From positions 34,224,001 to 34,288,000 of the forward strand of contig OU612065.1 in NCBI GenBank assembly GCA_914767715.1: 64,000 nt of DNA, in the 5' to 3' direction. The stretch comes from Membranipora membranacea. Its lineage: Eukaryota; Bryozoa; Gymnolaemata; Cheilostomatida; Membraniporidae. Numbering within the stretch: position 1 is the first letter of the stretch; every line of letters begins with the position of its first letter. The notes beneath the pieces are model-generated. The model was given only the letters and a program-made list of their open reading frames with translations. It did not search any database and was not told the DNA's origin. Shown one piece after another: positions 22,449 to 34,076 of the stretch. Position numbers and translations under genes: made by a program.

Positions 22449-24700
22449 CCTTTTTTTCTCCCACCTACCGGCAGTTCTTCACCAGACTGATGACGCTGAA
22501 GATCATTTGCAACTCAATCTTACTAAGTCACAAACTGGTGGTTAGACAAAGAATATAAGTTATCATCTATATCTAAGTGCTGCTATTTGAGTTACCTAGT
22601 GTACATTCAAATATTCTTCTCAATTATTAAAAAAACTTTATATGTGTAGCATTGATTGCCTTTCACATTTGATTCATTTTAATCACATAAATATGTTTCT
22701 TATCCACAATGAATATTTCATTTATTATCCCCAATTTATACAATCTACATTCACAAAGTTTATATTTATTATCTATAATGTATATATTTTATTAAAGCAA
22801 TGTATATATTTTTCTAATAAATCTGGGAAAATTTAATTTAGGTCTACTTAGAAGTTTTGTCACACTGCATTAGAATTGAATATTTATCCTAAGTATCTAA
22901 AAGCTACATTGAATCGAATTGAAGTTTTTATGGCAGCAAAATGACATTGGCAATCAGATATCTTGGAGAGGTTTTACCCCAAAAGATTGCTACTCCATTG
23001 CATAAAATTACGTTTAACTCTTGCAGCAACAAGCGCAGATAGTGTAGAAGAATCGATGACAAAACCTTTAGTCACCCTACATTTCATTTGTGACCTACCA
23101 ACAGTATAATGTCCCATGATGCTCATAATACCTTGATTAAATTTGGTGCGCATAATTTTCAGAAGTGAGCTCTTAGACAAGAATTTTTTCCTAAATTAAG
23201 ATGAGAAAATAAGTTCACACAAAGTCAAACTTGATTGCAGATCAGAGAAATACCAGTAAACAGTGACAGCTTTGTACACAAAAAGCGTGTAATAGCCAGT
23301 ATGTCTACTCAGGCCTGCTCCAAAGTGGAGGTTTTTGAAAAAATTCTCTTGCTTTCATAACTTATGCCATCCTAGGTTGGTGATAGGTATATGGCTAGTA
23401 AGTGCATGGAAGACACTTTTGTTTGTAAACAGTCGGTGATGAATAAGGTGTTGGCAGCAAAACATATGTTTGCTATCCAAAGCCATTGAAACTGTGATAT
23501 TACCACAAATCGACCTATCATGTTGAGTCATGCTACAGATGGATCAATATACCTCACAAAAGCCTGTGTTCACTAGTTTTGTATCGACAAGAAGTACTCT
23601 TTGGTATTGAGGACAACAGCAAAGCTTTTCAGGACAAGCTGAAATTGAAAGAAGTTTCTACAATATTCCTTCATCACCAACGAGAACACAATTTTTCCAG
23701 GCATATATGGCGTAATTGAACTATATAGCTCACTTTGATCAGGCAGTTTGAAATAAACGTCCCAAGCTCCCTGTTTTGATGACAACGGGTAAATATATTA
23801 TTGTAGGTACAAATGAAAACGTTCAGTTCTATATGGGCAGTAGCCATATTCATAAAAGAATCATAGTAGAGGGTTTCTTGGCGCAGACAATTTTGCTTGC
23901 TAAGACATATTTTAGGTACTTAGTCTAAACCAACACTCCGGTGTTCTAAGACATGTGGCAGATGCTGTATGTGATATGTCTTACAGCACGCATGTGGCCC
24001 CTACAGTACCACAACAATGCTTTATAGTTCTTGAGTGCTGTAAGATATGTCACAGTCAGCACTTGCCACATTTCTTACAATAATTGTTGTCAATGACGGT
24101 TTTTAGTACCCATTCAGATCATCATAATTTTTGTAATGTGAGTTGTCTGCTCATGGCAAATGGAAGGACAACTTATAATATACACAGACATCTGTAAATG
24201 AAATATTTTACTCAGTCCATTTTCTTATGCAAAGTCAATATAATAAAACTGTAAGGTGGGCATTTTGTGATATTCTCCCATGAACCAACATCTGACACGG
24301 AACCTTGGTTAAAGTTTATTTGGGTCAAATTTATCTAGCCAGTCATCTTCCAAGAATTTCAACCTATTTCACATCTCAATATTTTGTGCGCACCATAATA
24401 AGCTTTGAGAAGAAAGAAGAAGGTAGGAATCAGCATTTTCATTGAAGTTCGACTTTTGGATATTTCAGGTAGAAGAATACTTTGTAAAAAGCAAGTTTGA
24501 CTTCTACAACCGTGGCTTTAGCCCATTTGTATCACTAGATAAATGACTGTCATTCTCACTGCATAAATAGATGATAATTGAGTAGATCAATTCAATAAGT
24601 TATAGTGATAAATGAGAAGAAGTTTGTTGCAATGAATTTGAATTGAATCAATTCAATTGACAATTCAATGCCAGTAGAGTAGTAGAGTCGAGTTGACTAC
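22449..24700. other. 3' flank of the Roco-caspase gene, otherwise empty
   Basis: AATAAA at 22816-22821 could serve as the poly(A) signal. Beyond it are only short frames with no recognisable family and no splice-consistent exons. Confidence 0.5.
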
Positions 24701-24718
24701 TGGCATTGAATTGGTAGA

Positions 24719-25091
24719 GTGGCATTGAGTGGTAGATGAGTAGTAATGAGTAACAACACAACAGCCCGGTTGGATGACCAGTTTTGTTACTCCTTTCCTT
24801 GCTTGCTGTTTGATGATGTTTTGTAGCTGGCCCCAAAGGAAAGGGGGGCTAGCCAAACATTGCACGACAAGACCCGTCCCAATAATGTTTTGGACTTGGA
24901 GTCAATAGAGTGGCATTGAGTTGTAGATGATTAATAATGAGTAACAACACAACAGCCCGGTTGGATGACCAGTTTTGTTACTCTCGTTTCCTTGCTTGCT
25001 GTTTGATGATGTTTTGTAGCTGGCCCCAAAGGGGGGCTAGGCAAACATTGCACGACAAGACCCGTCCCAATAATGTTTTGGACTTGGAGTG
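24719..25091. repeat. Direct duplication (about 190-bp unit, two copies)
   Basis: Copy 1 at 24719-24907 and copy 2 at 24910-25091 share GTGGCATTGAG at the start, AACAGCCCGGTTGGATGACC in the middle and CCCGTCCCAATAATGTTTTG near the end. The first copy has a few extra bases (GGAAAG) in the CCCCAAAGG segment. No coding sense. Confidence 0.85.
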
Positions 25092-25784
25092 AACCTGTGT
25101 TGCAGTTTGTACTCAAACTCAAACTGATAAAAATTAAAAATTTAAGCAAGTTAAGTCCGTCAAGATTGTTAGTCAGTGTTTCTCCTAGACCTTGATTGTT
25201 GTAAGCAAGGAGTACTGTTACTCCTTGATGTAAGTAAGCAATGATGGTGGGTGAGCAGCGAGCTCCCAGTCTCAATCATTGACTTTGACTATAGACCTGC
25301 AATGTTGCTTTGGAATAAGTCGGCCAAGAGCAAACTGTGGGAAATATGGGATTACCTTACTTTGTTTCTGCTACATGTTAGTTAGTAATTTTACCCAAAC
25401 TAGTAGCTTGTTGTTACTTCTTAAACTTTGGTCATTTTGCACATGTATACTGGTGCCTAGACAAATGGATCTCATTGCCTAGACTGGAAATAAGCAGAAA
25501 AACTGAGGGGGTTTTAGTTTCAGTTAGTAGCCAGTGTGATGTGTCGTCTAATCGTAAGCCAATACAGCCACAACCAGTTTCCCAAAAGGGATTGCTAAGC
25601 CATCTATTTTCCACTTACACCCAGGTCATCTCGATGAGTTGGAAACTGGCCAATAACCGGCCGTTGGTGGCAGATGCCTGCCATAATCCTCAACACAATC
25701 ACACAGTAGTATTCTGTGAGCTCTGACCCGGTAAGACTGGTGTTTAACAATGCCTACTCGGGCACTCGAAGCGCAGGTGTGCCC

Positions 25785-26032
25785 AGGGGGGTCTTTCAAT
25801 TAGAAACAGCCACAATCACAATCTGATCGCTCACTCCCTGAGTGAGTGATACCTGCTAGGTTCTCGCTTTCAGATCGCTCACTCACTTGATGGAACTATA
25901 TACATTCTGAGTGAGCGATTTCGGAGTGATTTTGTCTAATTGAAAGACCAAGTGAGTGATAACTTTGGAGCGATGTGATAGTGATAACTTGCTTTAGTAA
26001 AGGATCTCTCTTTCTAATTGAAAGACCCCCTT
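25785..26032 (+). mobile_element. MITE family A, copy 2 (complete)
   Basis: Terminal inverted repeats GGGGGTCTTTCAATTAG and CTAATTGAAAGACCCCC are exact over 17 bp. The interior is made of alternating CGCTCACTC/GAGTGAGCG motifs and has no coding capacity. Confidence 0.8.
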
Positions 26033-26679
26033 GTTTGCCTATAAACTCGGTTTGCCGATAAATAACGGCTCATGTTTATCCTAGCTTACAAGAAGATCTG
26101 TTGTTCATTGAGTGTCATATTTTGGAAAACACATGATATTATAATTCATCGGATCTTTCGGGTTTGGCAAAAAAATAAACGGTATTGCAGTCCAGGAATT
26201 CATGAGTATTTCCACCTCAAGTTTTGATCATCAGACAAGCTAAATGTTAATTATTATGCATGATAATTTTCGCTGTGTTCATATAATCTCACTCACATTA
26301 CGTTAGGCGCAGCAGTTTCGCGATCACTGGAACTATCGGGTCGGCACTGATGTCATTTATAGACCCATACTCATAACAGCACTCCACTCCCCAAATAAAA
26401 GTATATTTATTTGCTCTGCTTGTAATTTTTATGTGATTCAGCAAGTTCTCAAGTAATTCCAGCATAGGGAACTTCGGGAGATGGATCAGTTCACAGTGTA
26501 AAAGAAGTATCTGGGAAAAGAACATCTAATCTTTCCATCAATCATAGAGAAAGTCCGCACCCAATATATTAGTTAGCCTCAGTTTGTGTTCCCAGAATGT
26601 TGAGTCATGCTCAATCCTCGTACTTTCAGCTGAGCCTTGTACGCCAAACTGAATCATCTGAGATAATACCGCAAACAAG

Positions 26680-29600
26680 ATGGATGCTGATCTGTACGAT
26701 GAGTTTGGTAATTACATCGGACCGGACTTAGATGACAGTGATGATGAGTTAGCGGATCAGGATAGTGATGGGTCAGCTGACCACGACGCTGTAGATGATG
26801 ATCCCAATGATGCTGACGTATGTATTTTATAGTCCTCCTCCATTTAAGTTTCTTCTTCGCAAAGTTTCTTTTTTTGCTTGACGTCGTTTCAACATCATCA
26901 AGCTGTTTTTGGAGTAAAGCACTAAGTCTTGGAGTTTACTATGTGTTTAGGAACTCAATTTGTACTTGGAAATACATCCTTATTACACTCAATGTGCATG
27001 TAGAAGACCAATTACTCGACCTTGATAATCATTTTACTTTTTTGAACCAGAATGATGATATGGATGGAGATGATGGTGACGCTGATATGCAGGTTGTACT
27101 ACACGAGGATAAGAAGTATTACCCTACAGCTAGTGAGACGTTTGGTCCTGATGTGGAGGTAAGTTAATAAGAGGATTTCCAATCCGCCTTCCTCTTGTGT
27201 TTATGACTATTTATCAATAAAATTAGGTCAAGATTTTATTCTCATCTTAGGATGTTTTTTTCACTGTAGTTATGCTGCCCAAAACATTTTTGGTTGGCAG
27301 TGTACCAATAAGTAGGAGCTCAGATGAGCCCATCAGATTGAGAAGGCATGCAAGCTAAATTAAGCCTGGATGCTAAGTATTCAAGTATAGTTTTTAAATT
27401 GATCAACTTTGGGAGCTAAGTTCTTTACTTTAGCATCTCAGTGACTTTATGTGTGATTCTTTAGACAATTGTACAAGAAGAAGACACCCAGCCGCTGACT
27501 GAGCCGATTATAGCACCTGTAAAACAGAGAAAGTTTGCATATACAGAGCGAGAACTGCCTGTCACTACATATGACTATGAGTAAGTGAGGCTCATTATTC
27601 AGTCTTTTCCTGAGAAAGACCGATCCTCCTGACAAATTCCGATTTCCCAGTCTATATCGCGAATATCTTGCAACAACTCCTTTTTTGTTAGCTGACTTCG
27701 CCTTTGATGATAAATGAGTGATGAATTTTTGAGGCTGCAGTTGGATGAATGGGGCATAATTTTTGTTCTCCATTCCCGATATCTCATATTGCGCTGCTCT
27801 TAATCTGCGTTTACATTAGGCCGTCTTTTGGCCCAGTCTTGAGTCTGACCGACAAATTACTAAGACGGAGGCTGAGACTGCAGTGTGAATAACAAAAACG
27901 GTTGACTGACCTTGTCTGACCGGCTTTTAAGACGGTGTCTGGCAATTCGAGCAGTGCTCGTTTTGCAGTCTCAAGACTGCCTGTCTTAACACAAATTCCT
28001 AATTTAGCGATCACAATACTGCCCTTTGTTCTATCACTCATATTTATTTTCTCTGAGACTGACACTGGCTAAGCCGGTGCTATGTAAACACATGCCAGTC
28101 TCAGACTCTGGCTCAGGCTTGGGGTTAAAGACTGCTCAGTCTTGAGTTGGTGGCCAGCTGACGGAGACGGCCTAATGTAAACGCAGCTTTATCATATTTC
28201 AGGTTTTTAGCTGATCTGATGGACAATGCTGACCTGATCAGAAATGTGTCACTGTGTGGACATCTCCACCACGGAAAGGTGAGGACAACATTATCTTCCC
28301 CATGATGTCTTGCCAAAAAAATCTGTCAATATGTTTCTTTGTGTTGATTTTCGGTTATGAAATGCATCACAATGGTGCTTCTAAATTGGCCTGGCACTGT
28401 TCCCTTGAATATCAGGCTGGCAAGCCAGACTAACAGTGTATGTATCTATCCTTGTTATCTGTATTACAGACTATGTTTGTGGACGCTCTGATGGAGCAGA
28501 CCCATTCTCAGTTCCGTAGTACAGACATGCTGACAGCTGACCTACGCTACACTGATACACTCTTCACAGAGCAGGAGCGCGGAGTCAGCATCAAATCACA
28601 GCCAATCACTCTGGTACTCCCTGATGTGAAGGGCAAGTCCTTCCTGTGTAACATATTCGATACACCCGGACACGTGAACTTCTCTGATGAGGTGACGGCA
28701 GCATTCAGAGTCAGCAACGGAGTTGTGATATTTGTGGATGCTGCTGAAGGAGTAAGTTATAATGTTTGAATTGTCTAATATTGCTCCACACTTTTTATCT
28801 CAACATATTTGTAAGCATGTCCCAGCCGATACAAGTTTGAGTTTTCAGCATTCTTTAACTTGTCTTGTCTTGTCTGCAATGGGGGATAACACAAAATACA
28901 TTCTTTAGCTTGATGTTCTTTTTTGAGTGAAAATCACCCACAAGCGCGCCTGGATAAAGTCCTCCACTGGGTGACTAAGCTGTTTTCTCAGCCAACTGGA
29001 AAACTCGGTTGAGAGCTGCTAATATGTAGCGATCTCTCTATAAACAATCAACCAATACTGCCCCCCCTCCCTCCACCACTATGGTTTGATTACAGGTTAT
29101 GATGAACACAGAGAGATTGATACAGCACACCTTACATGAGAGACTGGCCATCACTATCTGTATCAATAAGATAGTTTGAGGGTATGATAGAGTGTGACTC
29201 TGAGGTAAGTTATCTGGGGGAGGGGCGCCCGTATCTTAAAGCAAAGTCCTCACTATGGCCAGTTAAATTCTTTGGTCCAATTAATCAGAGTCTGGAGGGC
29301 CTCGGACTAACTACACTTGTGAATCAGTTCATTGTCATCTTCTGATCCTTGTTTTTACAGTACAGTATCAATTTGTGAGCTTTCTATATTGATATATTGA
29401 ATTATATCAAGGAGCAACAGCCCTGTTACTCCTTGGTTTATATATAACTATATCGACTCATTCTGTCCCATTCTCTCCCTGTTCTGTCTTATATGTCATT
29501 CATATCTCACATTTACTGTTGATTTTAGACATCTCTCATGGTCCCCACCACCAAGTTTTACCCGACAGACGATGCTACATCATTCCATGTGTTCGGACGT

Positions 29601-29722
29601 ATCATGTCAGGGACTCTGTATGCTGGGCAGGAGGTGAGAATTCTGGGAGAGAATTACTCGATGGCTGACGAGGAGGATTCAAGAATCGGACAAGTCGGAA
29701 GACTTTGGGTCTCTGAGGCCAG
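26680..29722 (+). pseudogene. EFTUD2: EFTUD2 (Snu114, U5 snRNP GTPase) partial, decayed copy
   Basis: Exons 26680-26817, 27051-27158, 27465-27580, 28203-28278, 28470-28751, 29096-about 29201 and 29529-29722. The start MDADLYDEFGNYIGPDLDD and the blocks [13 protein letters not shown] and DTQPLTEPI are diagnostic of EFTUD2. The GTPase shows the P-loop region GHLHHGKT (28240-28472), G2 [11 protein letters not shown] and G3 [11 protein letters not shown]. In exon 6 the G4 motif reads NKIV and then stops (TGA, about 29177). The next exon ([39 protein letters not shown]) belongs to domain 2. A stretch corresponding to over 200 residues of the human protein is missing between them, and everything after domain 2 (about 45% of the protein) is absent. 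Introns are kept, so this is a genomic partial copy, not a retrocopy. The same could arise from assembly error. Confidence 0.85.
27803..28188. mobile_element. MITE in intron 3 of the EFTUD2 copy
   Basis: Inverted ends CTGCGTTTACATTAGGCCGT (27805) and ACGGCCTAATGTAAACGCAG (28167-28186). The interior is rich in CAGTCTTGAGTCTGA-like motifs on both strands. No coding frame. Confidence 0.75.
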
Positions 29723-31529
29723 GTATTAATTTGCAAACCCTAAAGGAGTAAAGACATTAATAGGAAGAAAAAATTTGCCATTGAAAGTAGACTTGAAATA
29801 GATGCTAGCTAACATTGACACACCCTCTTTACTTTATATAAACTACCCTGTTGATAGCTAACATTAAATCCCCTAACCAGCTATATCAAACTCTTGATAA
29901 TATTTACTCCCATAGATTATGTCCAAATTTCTTCATCTGCAGCAGCCCCTATTATTTAAAGAAAATGTTGGTTTGGTAGTAGAGTTCTTACCAGTGTGTG
30001 GCCATCACTTCTCACTATTGCGTTGTGTGCCATTAAATTATTATTATTATCATATTATTATATTATATGTAAATATTGTTTGTTTGTTTTTTTACTTTAT
30101 TATTCCAATATTGTACTCCTATTTTCATCAGTAATTCACTATTCTGAATTTTGTACTGATGCCAAATAATGCAATATGCAAAACAATCTCCAATCATATT
30201 GGACACACTGCGGAACCAGAATAGAATAATAGTGATTTTTCAATAAATGAAAACTAGCCCTTCATAATCGACAATGACACCCCTGGACACCTGATAATTA
30301 ATAAGGATAAGCATAAATGTTGTCGATGTATATTCATAACAGCTATATAAATTTTTGGGGTTTTCCAAAAGTGACTTGCTGAAAATGTTGTAGGGCTATG
30401 GCCCTCATACATTGCCTATGAATACCCCTCCCCCACCCCCTTAAGGCTGAATTACAGCCTGCCCTAAAAAAGGTATGCTGTTTATTATAATCAGAGCTCT
30501 CACAACCACTCGTGTTTAGGCCAAGTTACTCAGGCGATTTCAGAATATGAGTTTGAAACTCAGATTTTGTTTCATATTAATTAATAATGAACTCCGTCGG
30601 TGTGGATTAGACGACAATAATAAACAACCCTTTTGCGTTGTAATACGTGATGATACACTGACACACTAACCAACTGGCTGTTTACAGTTGGATTCTCAAT
30701 GATGACCTGCTTATAAATCACAAACTGAACATTTCACTATTGAAGCCAATGAAATTTATCTCCGGCTGTGCTGCAGACCTTGTTCGGGAGGCTTACAGTC
30801 GCTGAACCCCAAAACCCTCAGCTAATTATGCACAAAGCGCTTTGCACCTTTAAAATGCAACTACCAAACACAGTATAAGCAAAACTCAAAATTTGGATCC
30901 ATCCAGGTGGTCTTTCAATTAGGATAAGCCATTGAATTCCATACCGAATAGTACAATATTCGTTGGGATGAGAGCGTTATTATTATCGTTAACTTTGTGT
31001 TTCCTTCAACCAATTAGACACCAACTCACTCCCAAATTGCTCTCTCAGAATGTATATAGATTGAGTGAGCGATTTGTGAGTGAGACCCTAGCAGGACTCG
31101 CTCACAGATCAGATTGCGATTTTGGTTGGTTGAGAGCACCCATTATAAGGTGCCGATATAATTTGTTAATATTTAGGAGTTGTCTGTACTTTGATAATGC
31201 ACTCTGATTGGATGATCTGTGTATACTGATTAGGCCTTTTAAAATAGTTTTAACATAGCGCATGCAGGCATAGTTTGTAGAGGTTCGATGAATTGTCATT
31301 ACAAACACCTGCCGTGTATGTAAGTGAACGAGGGAGAAAATGTAAATTCAGATGACTGAAAGGGTTATAATATGATCCTCCATGCAACTCACTATATTGC
31401 AAGGCTTTTCCTACCACCAACTTACTAATAATAATGATCTTAATCCAAACCAGGGATCTGTGCCAAAGAACAGCTCATACATTCAGTTGAGTTAGCTCAA
31501 CATTAACATCACCAAGCTCTTTGCTGGAG
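29723..31529. other. Gene-free stretch after the EFTUD2 copy
   Basis: I looked for the remaining EFTUD2 exons (domain 3, IV and V motifs) and found none. It holds MITE family A copy 3 and low-complexity AT runs (30035-30070). Confidence 0.5.
30905..31142 (+). mobile_element. MITE family A, copy 3 (diverged)
   Basis: Left end GGTGGTCTTTCAATTAGGAT; interior GATTGAGTGAGCGATTTG and GCTCACAGATCAGATTGCG as in the other copies. The right end is degraded. Confidence 0.6.
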
Positions 31530-33817
31530 GGTAGGTACGAAAAACCGAACCACGAACTCACGAACTACGAACCCTCTAAAAACCGAACTCAGGATTATCC
31601 TCTCCTGCTTAAATCAATTTGCTCAAAGTTTAAATTGTCAGTAGCCAATGAAATGTCATGTTTTTGATAAGTGACCAATAATAAAACAGACATTGCATCC
31701 TAACTAGGTGCACTAGCTCAAGGTCACTTGATGAAAAATTATGGAGAGCAAGATGGCACAGTTTGGTACACACCAAGTAGATGTCATTGTCAAATTAGTC
31801 ATCATGAATCCAAATGAACTTTTGCATTGGAGAGAGGAATGGTTTGACTATATATATATTCCTGCAAGTTTGAAAATGATGGAAGTATGTGGAGCTACTG
31901 CAGAAGGCTGTAATGGAGGACACACCACACTTATTTATTAGAAATAAGAAATGGTCACAGTTTAGTTAGTAAATTGGAGCCCCTTTGACTCGTTACATGA
32001 GGAGCAGAAGGCTGCCTCCTGAATCATCACCTCTCAACATAGTTAACAAGTATGTACTATGGGTGTTGGCCTATCTTGAAATATTGTTTTGAAAGTTCAT
32101 GGCTGTTCTTTGGTTTCAACAAAGCATGAGGGGGAAAGTAGGACCTCTAATATACATTAAAATTCTTCTATAAAAAATTGAGCTTATTTACTATATATAT
32201 AACTATAACTGTTAACTGTTAGGTCTTACATACAGCATTTTGTGCTACTCTAAGAGATATCAGATTAGTGTTGCCTCTCTGAAATTTACATTAGCTTGAT
32301 CAGGCTTCATCATCTATGAAATGATCCTACTAGCTAGTATGAAAGTGGATAGGCAAATACTATATATTAACTGCATATTCTGTAATAACTAACATAAGAA
32401 ATCTTGTGTTTGTAGATATCCATGCGGGCCCTTACTCATTACAACCTCAGCTATTGATTTCTCTGACTCGTACCACAGAATACAAAATTATTTTGGTCCG
32501 ATGGTCAGACTAACATGCTGTACTATAGCTGTGTAACGAAGTCAGGTTCAAGCTGTGGTGGCCCGGACTAAACTGATAATGATAATATCCTAGTCTTCTG
32601 AAACGGCCTTGTGTAAAACAACTACATAGTAATTAAGCTGCAAGTTGGGTCAGGTATGTACCAAAATTAATTGGTGTATTATTCATTTTATCCCAGTCGA
32701 GCATGATTGATAATGTAATGTGGTGTGAGCTTCACCAGTCACCATCTAGCCATAAAAAAAGCAAATAATATTAACCGGCAATGAAGAAACGGGGAGCTTG
32801 CCTCATGCTGCCCTAAAGCTATGAGTAGAGCGCAGTGAGCAAAAAGTGAGTTTTAGATTTTAACTGATAATATCATGACATACTATGATATCAAACACTT
32901 CTCTTTGAATTTGAATGTGATATTTTCTGTTTTTTAGTTACGCAGTACCGGAAGTCACAGCACAATCCTAGTGATAGCTGTTATGCAACAGTGATGGCTT
33001 GATAGTTAGCTTACTGTCATTAACAACGTACATTGCCACTACGATTGGATAGGAATTGCTTTATGTCCCCGATGGTCTACCATCACACGTGTATTCACAG
33101 CCATGAATGCTCACACTTCAGTATTAATCCACCTGAGCCATTACTATTCTCTCAGGCCTTTTTGTCTGCCTCTCATTTTGCCGCTTTTTCAGGCACCATA
33201 ATATACAAATAAGTTCATTGAATACACGTGTAAACACCATCAACAGTCTCTTCTCTGAACCATTACCTTTATTTGAATGCGCATATAATATGTTATCTGA
33301 TTGGATCACCTTATCACTCAAACAGTGCAATGATCACATAAACAGAGTATTTGCAAGCATCATTTAGTAAGTAAAAGCATCACTGCGTGCATTTCGCATA
33401 ATCACTCAATTATCCAGGATCAGTCGCACCACCATGGTAATAATCACTAAGTTTGAACTTGGTGGCTCCCAGCTCTCCGGAACCTCTGTCTCAATCTGGA
33501 AATCGTTCAGGCCATGATCTAGGCTGGTGTCTCTTCTAGAACAAAACCCCCTTTTTTGTTCAGTCGGGGACAAACTCCCTGCTCCCCTCCCTGTCCCTTC
33601 CCACTCTCCCTGCTCATATGTCCCAAACTCTCTGCTGGGATTGGAGTTGTCCTCTACCATTTGCCAAAGTGCAAGAGAGGATAACTGTTCATCAAAGTTT
33701 TGACTTTTTGTTACAAAGAACATCATTGGCCGAAATTATGTTATCAGACACATTGAAGGTTCGGTTTTTTAAAGGTTCGTAGCTTGTGAGTTCGTGGTTC
33801 GGTTTTTCGTACCTACC
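31530..33817. mobile_element. 2.3-kb inverted-repeat DNA transposon, non-autonomous
   Basis: Terminal inverted repeats of about 60 bp: GGTAGGTACGAAAAACCGAA at the left and its complement ending at 33817, continuing through GAACCACGAACTCACGA. TTTGCTGGA flanks the element at 31520-31528 and 33819-33827, a 9-bp target duplication as in Mutator-like elements. Internal frames (31741-31941 +, 33406-33726 -) match no transposase I know. It ends about 250 bp before the SNAPC3 start codon. Confidence 0.75.
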
Positions 33818-34076
33818 GTTTGCTGGAAGCCTCTTTTGTTCACTCAGAACAGAAATGGAAAATACGATGAGAGAACTGTATGGCCCAATAGTTCCTTTCG
33901 CTTTCATGGTTGCCGGCAAATTTGATTTCCTATCAATCATCAAAAGACCAAATAGATAAGCAGTCATTTGTTGACTACAGTGCTAATAATGTGAGCATGA
34001 TAGTTTGTTGCTTATTTATTGTAATCTTTCTCCTCAGTCTAATCCTGTCCATCCTGATCTGACTTTACACTAGATT

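Noticed and set aside
28125-28316. Minus-strand frame at 28125-28316
   Set aside because: Shadow of the EFTUD2 P-loop exon and the MITE end.
33406-33726. 106-codon minus-strand frame inside the 2.3-kb transposon as a transposase
   Set aside because: Too short, no catalytic motif, and it runs into the terminal repeat region.
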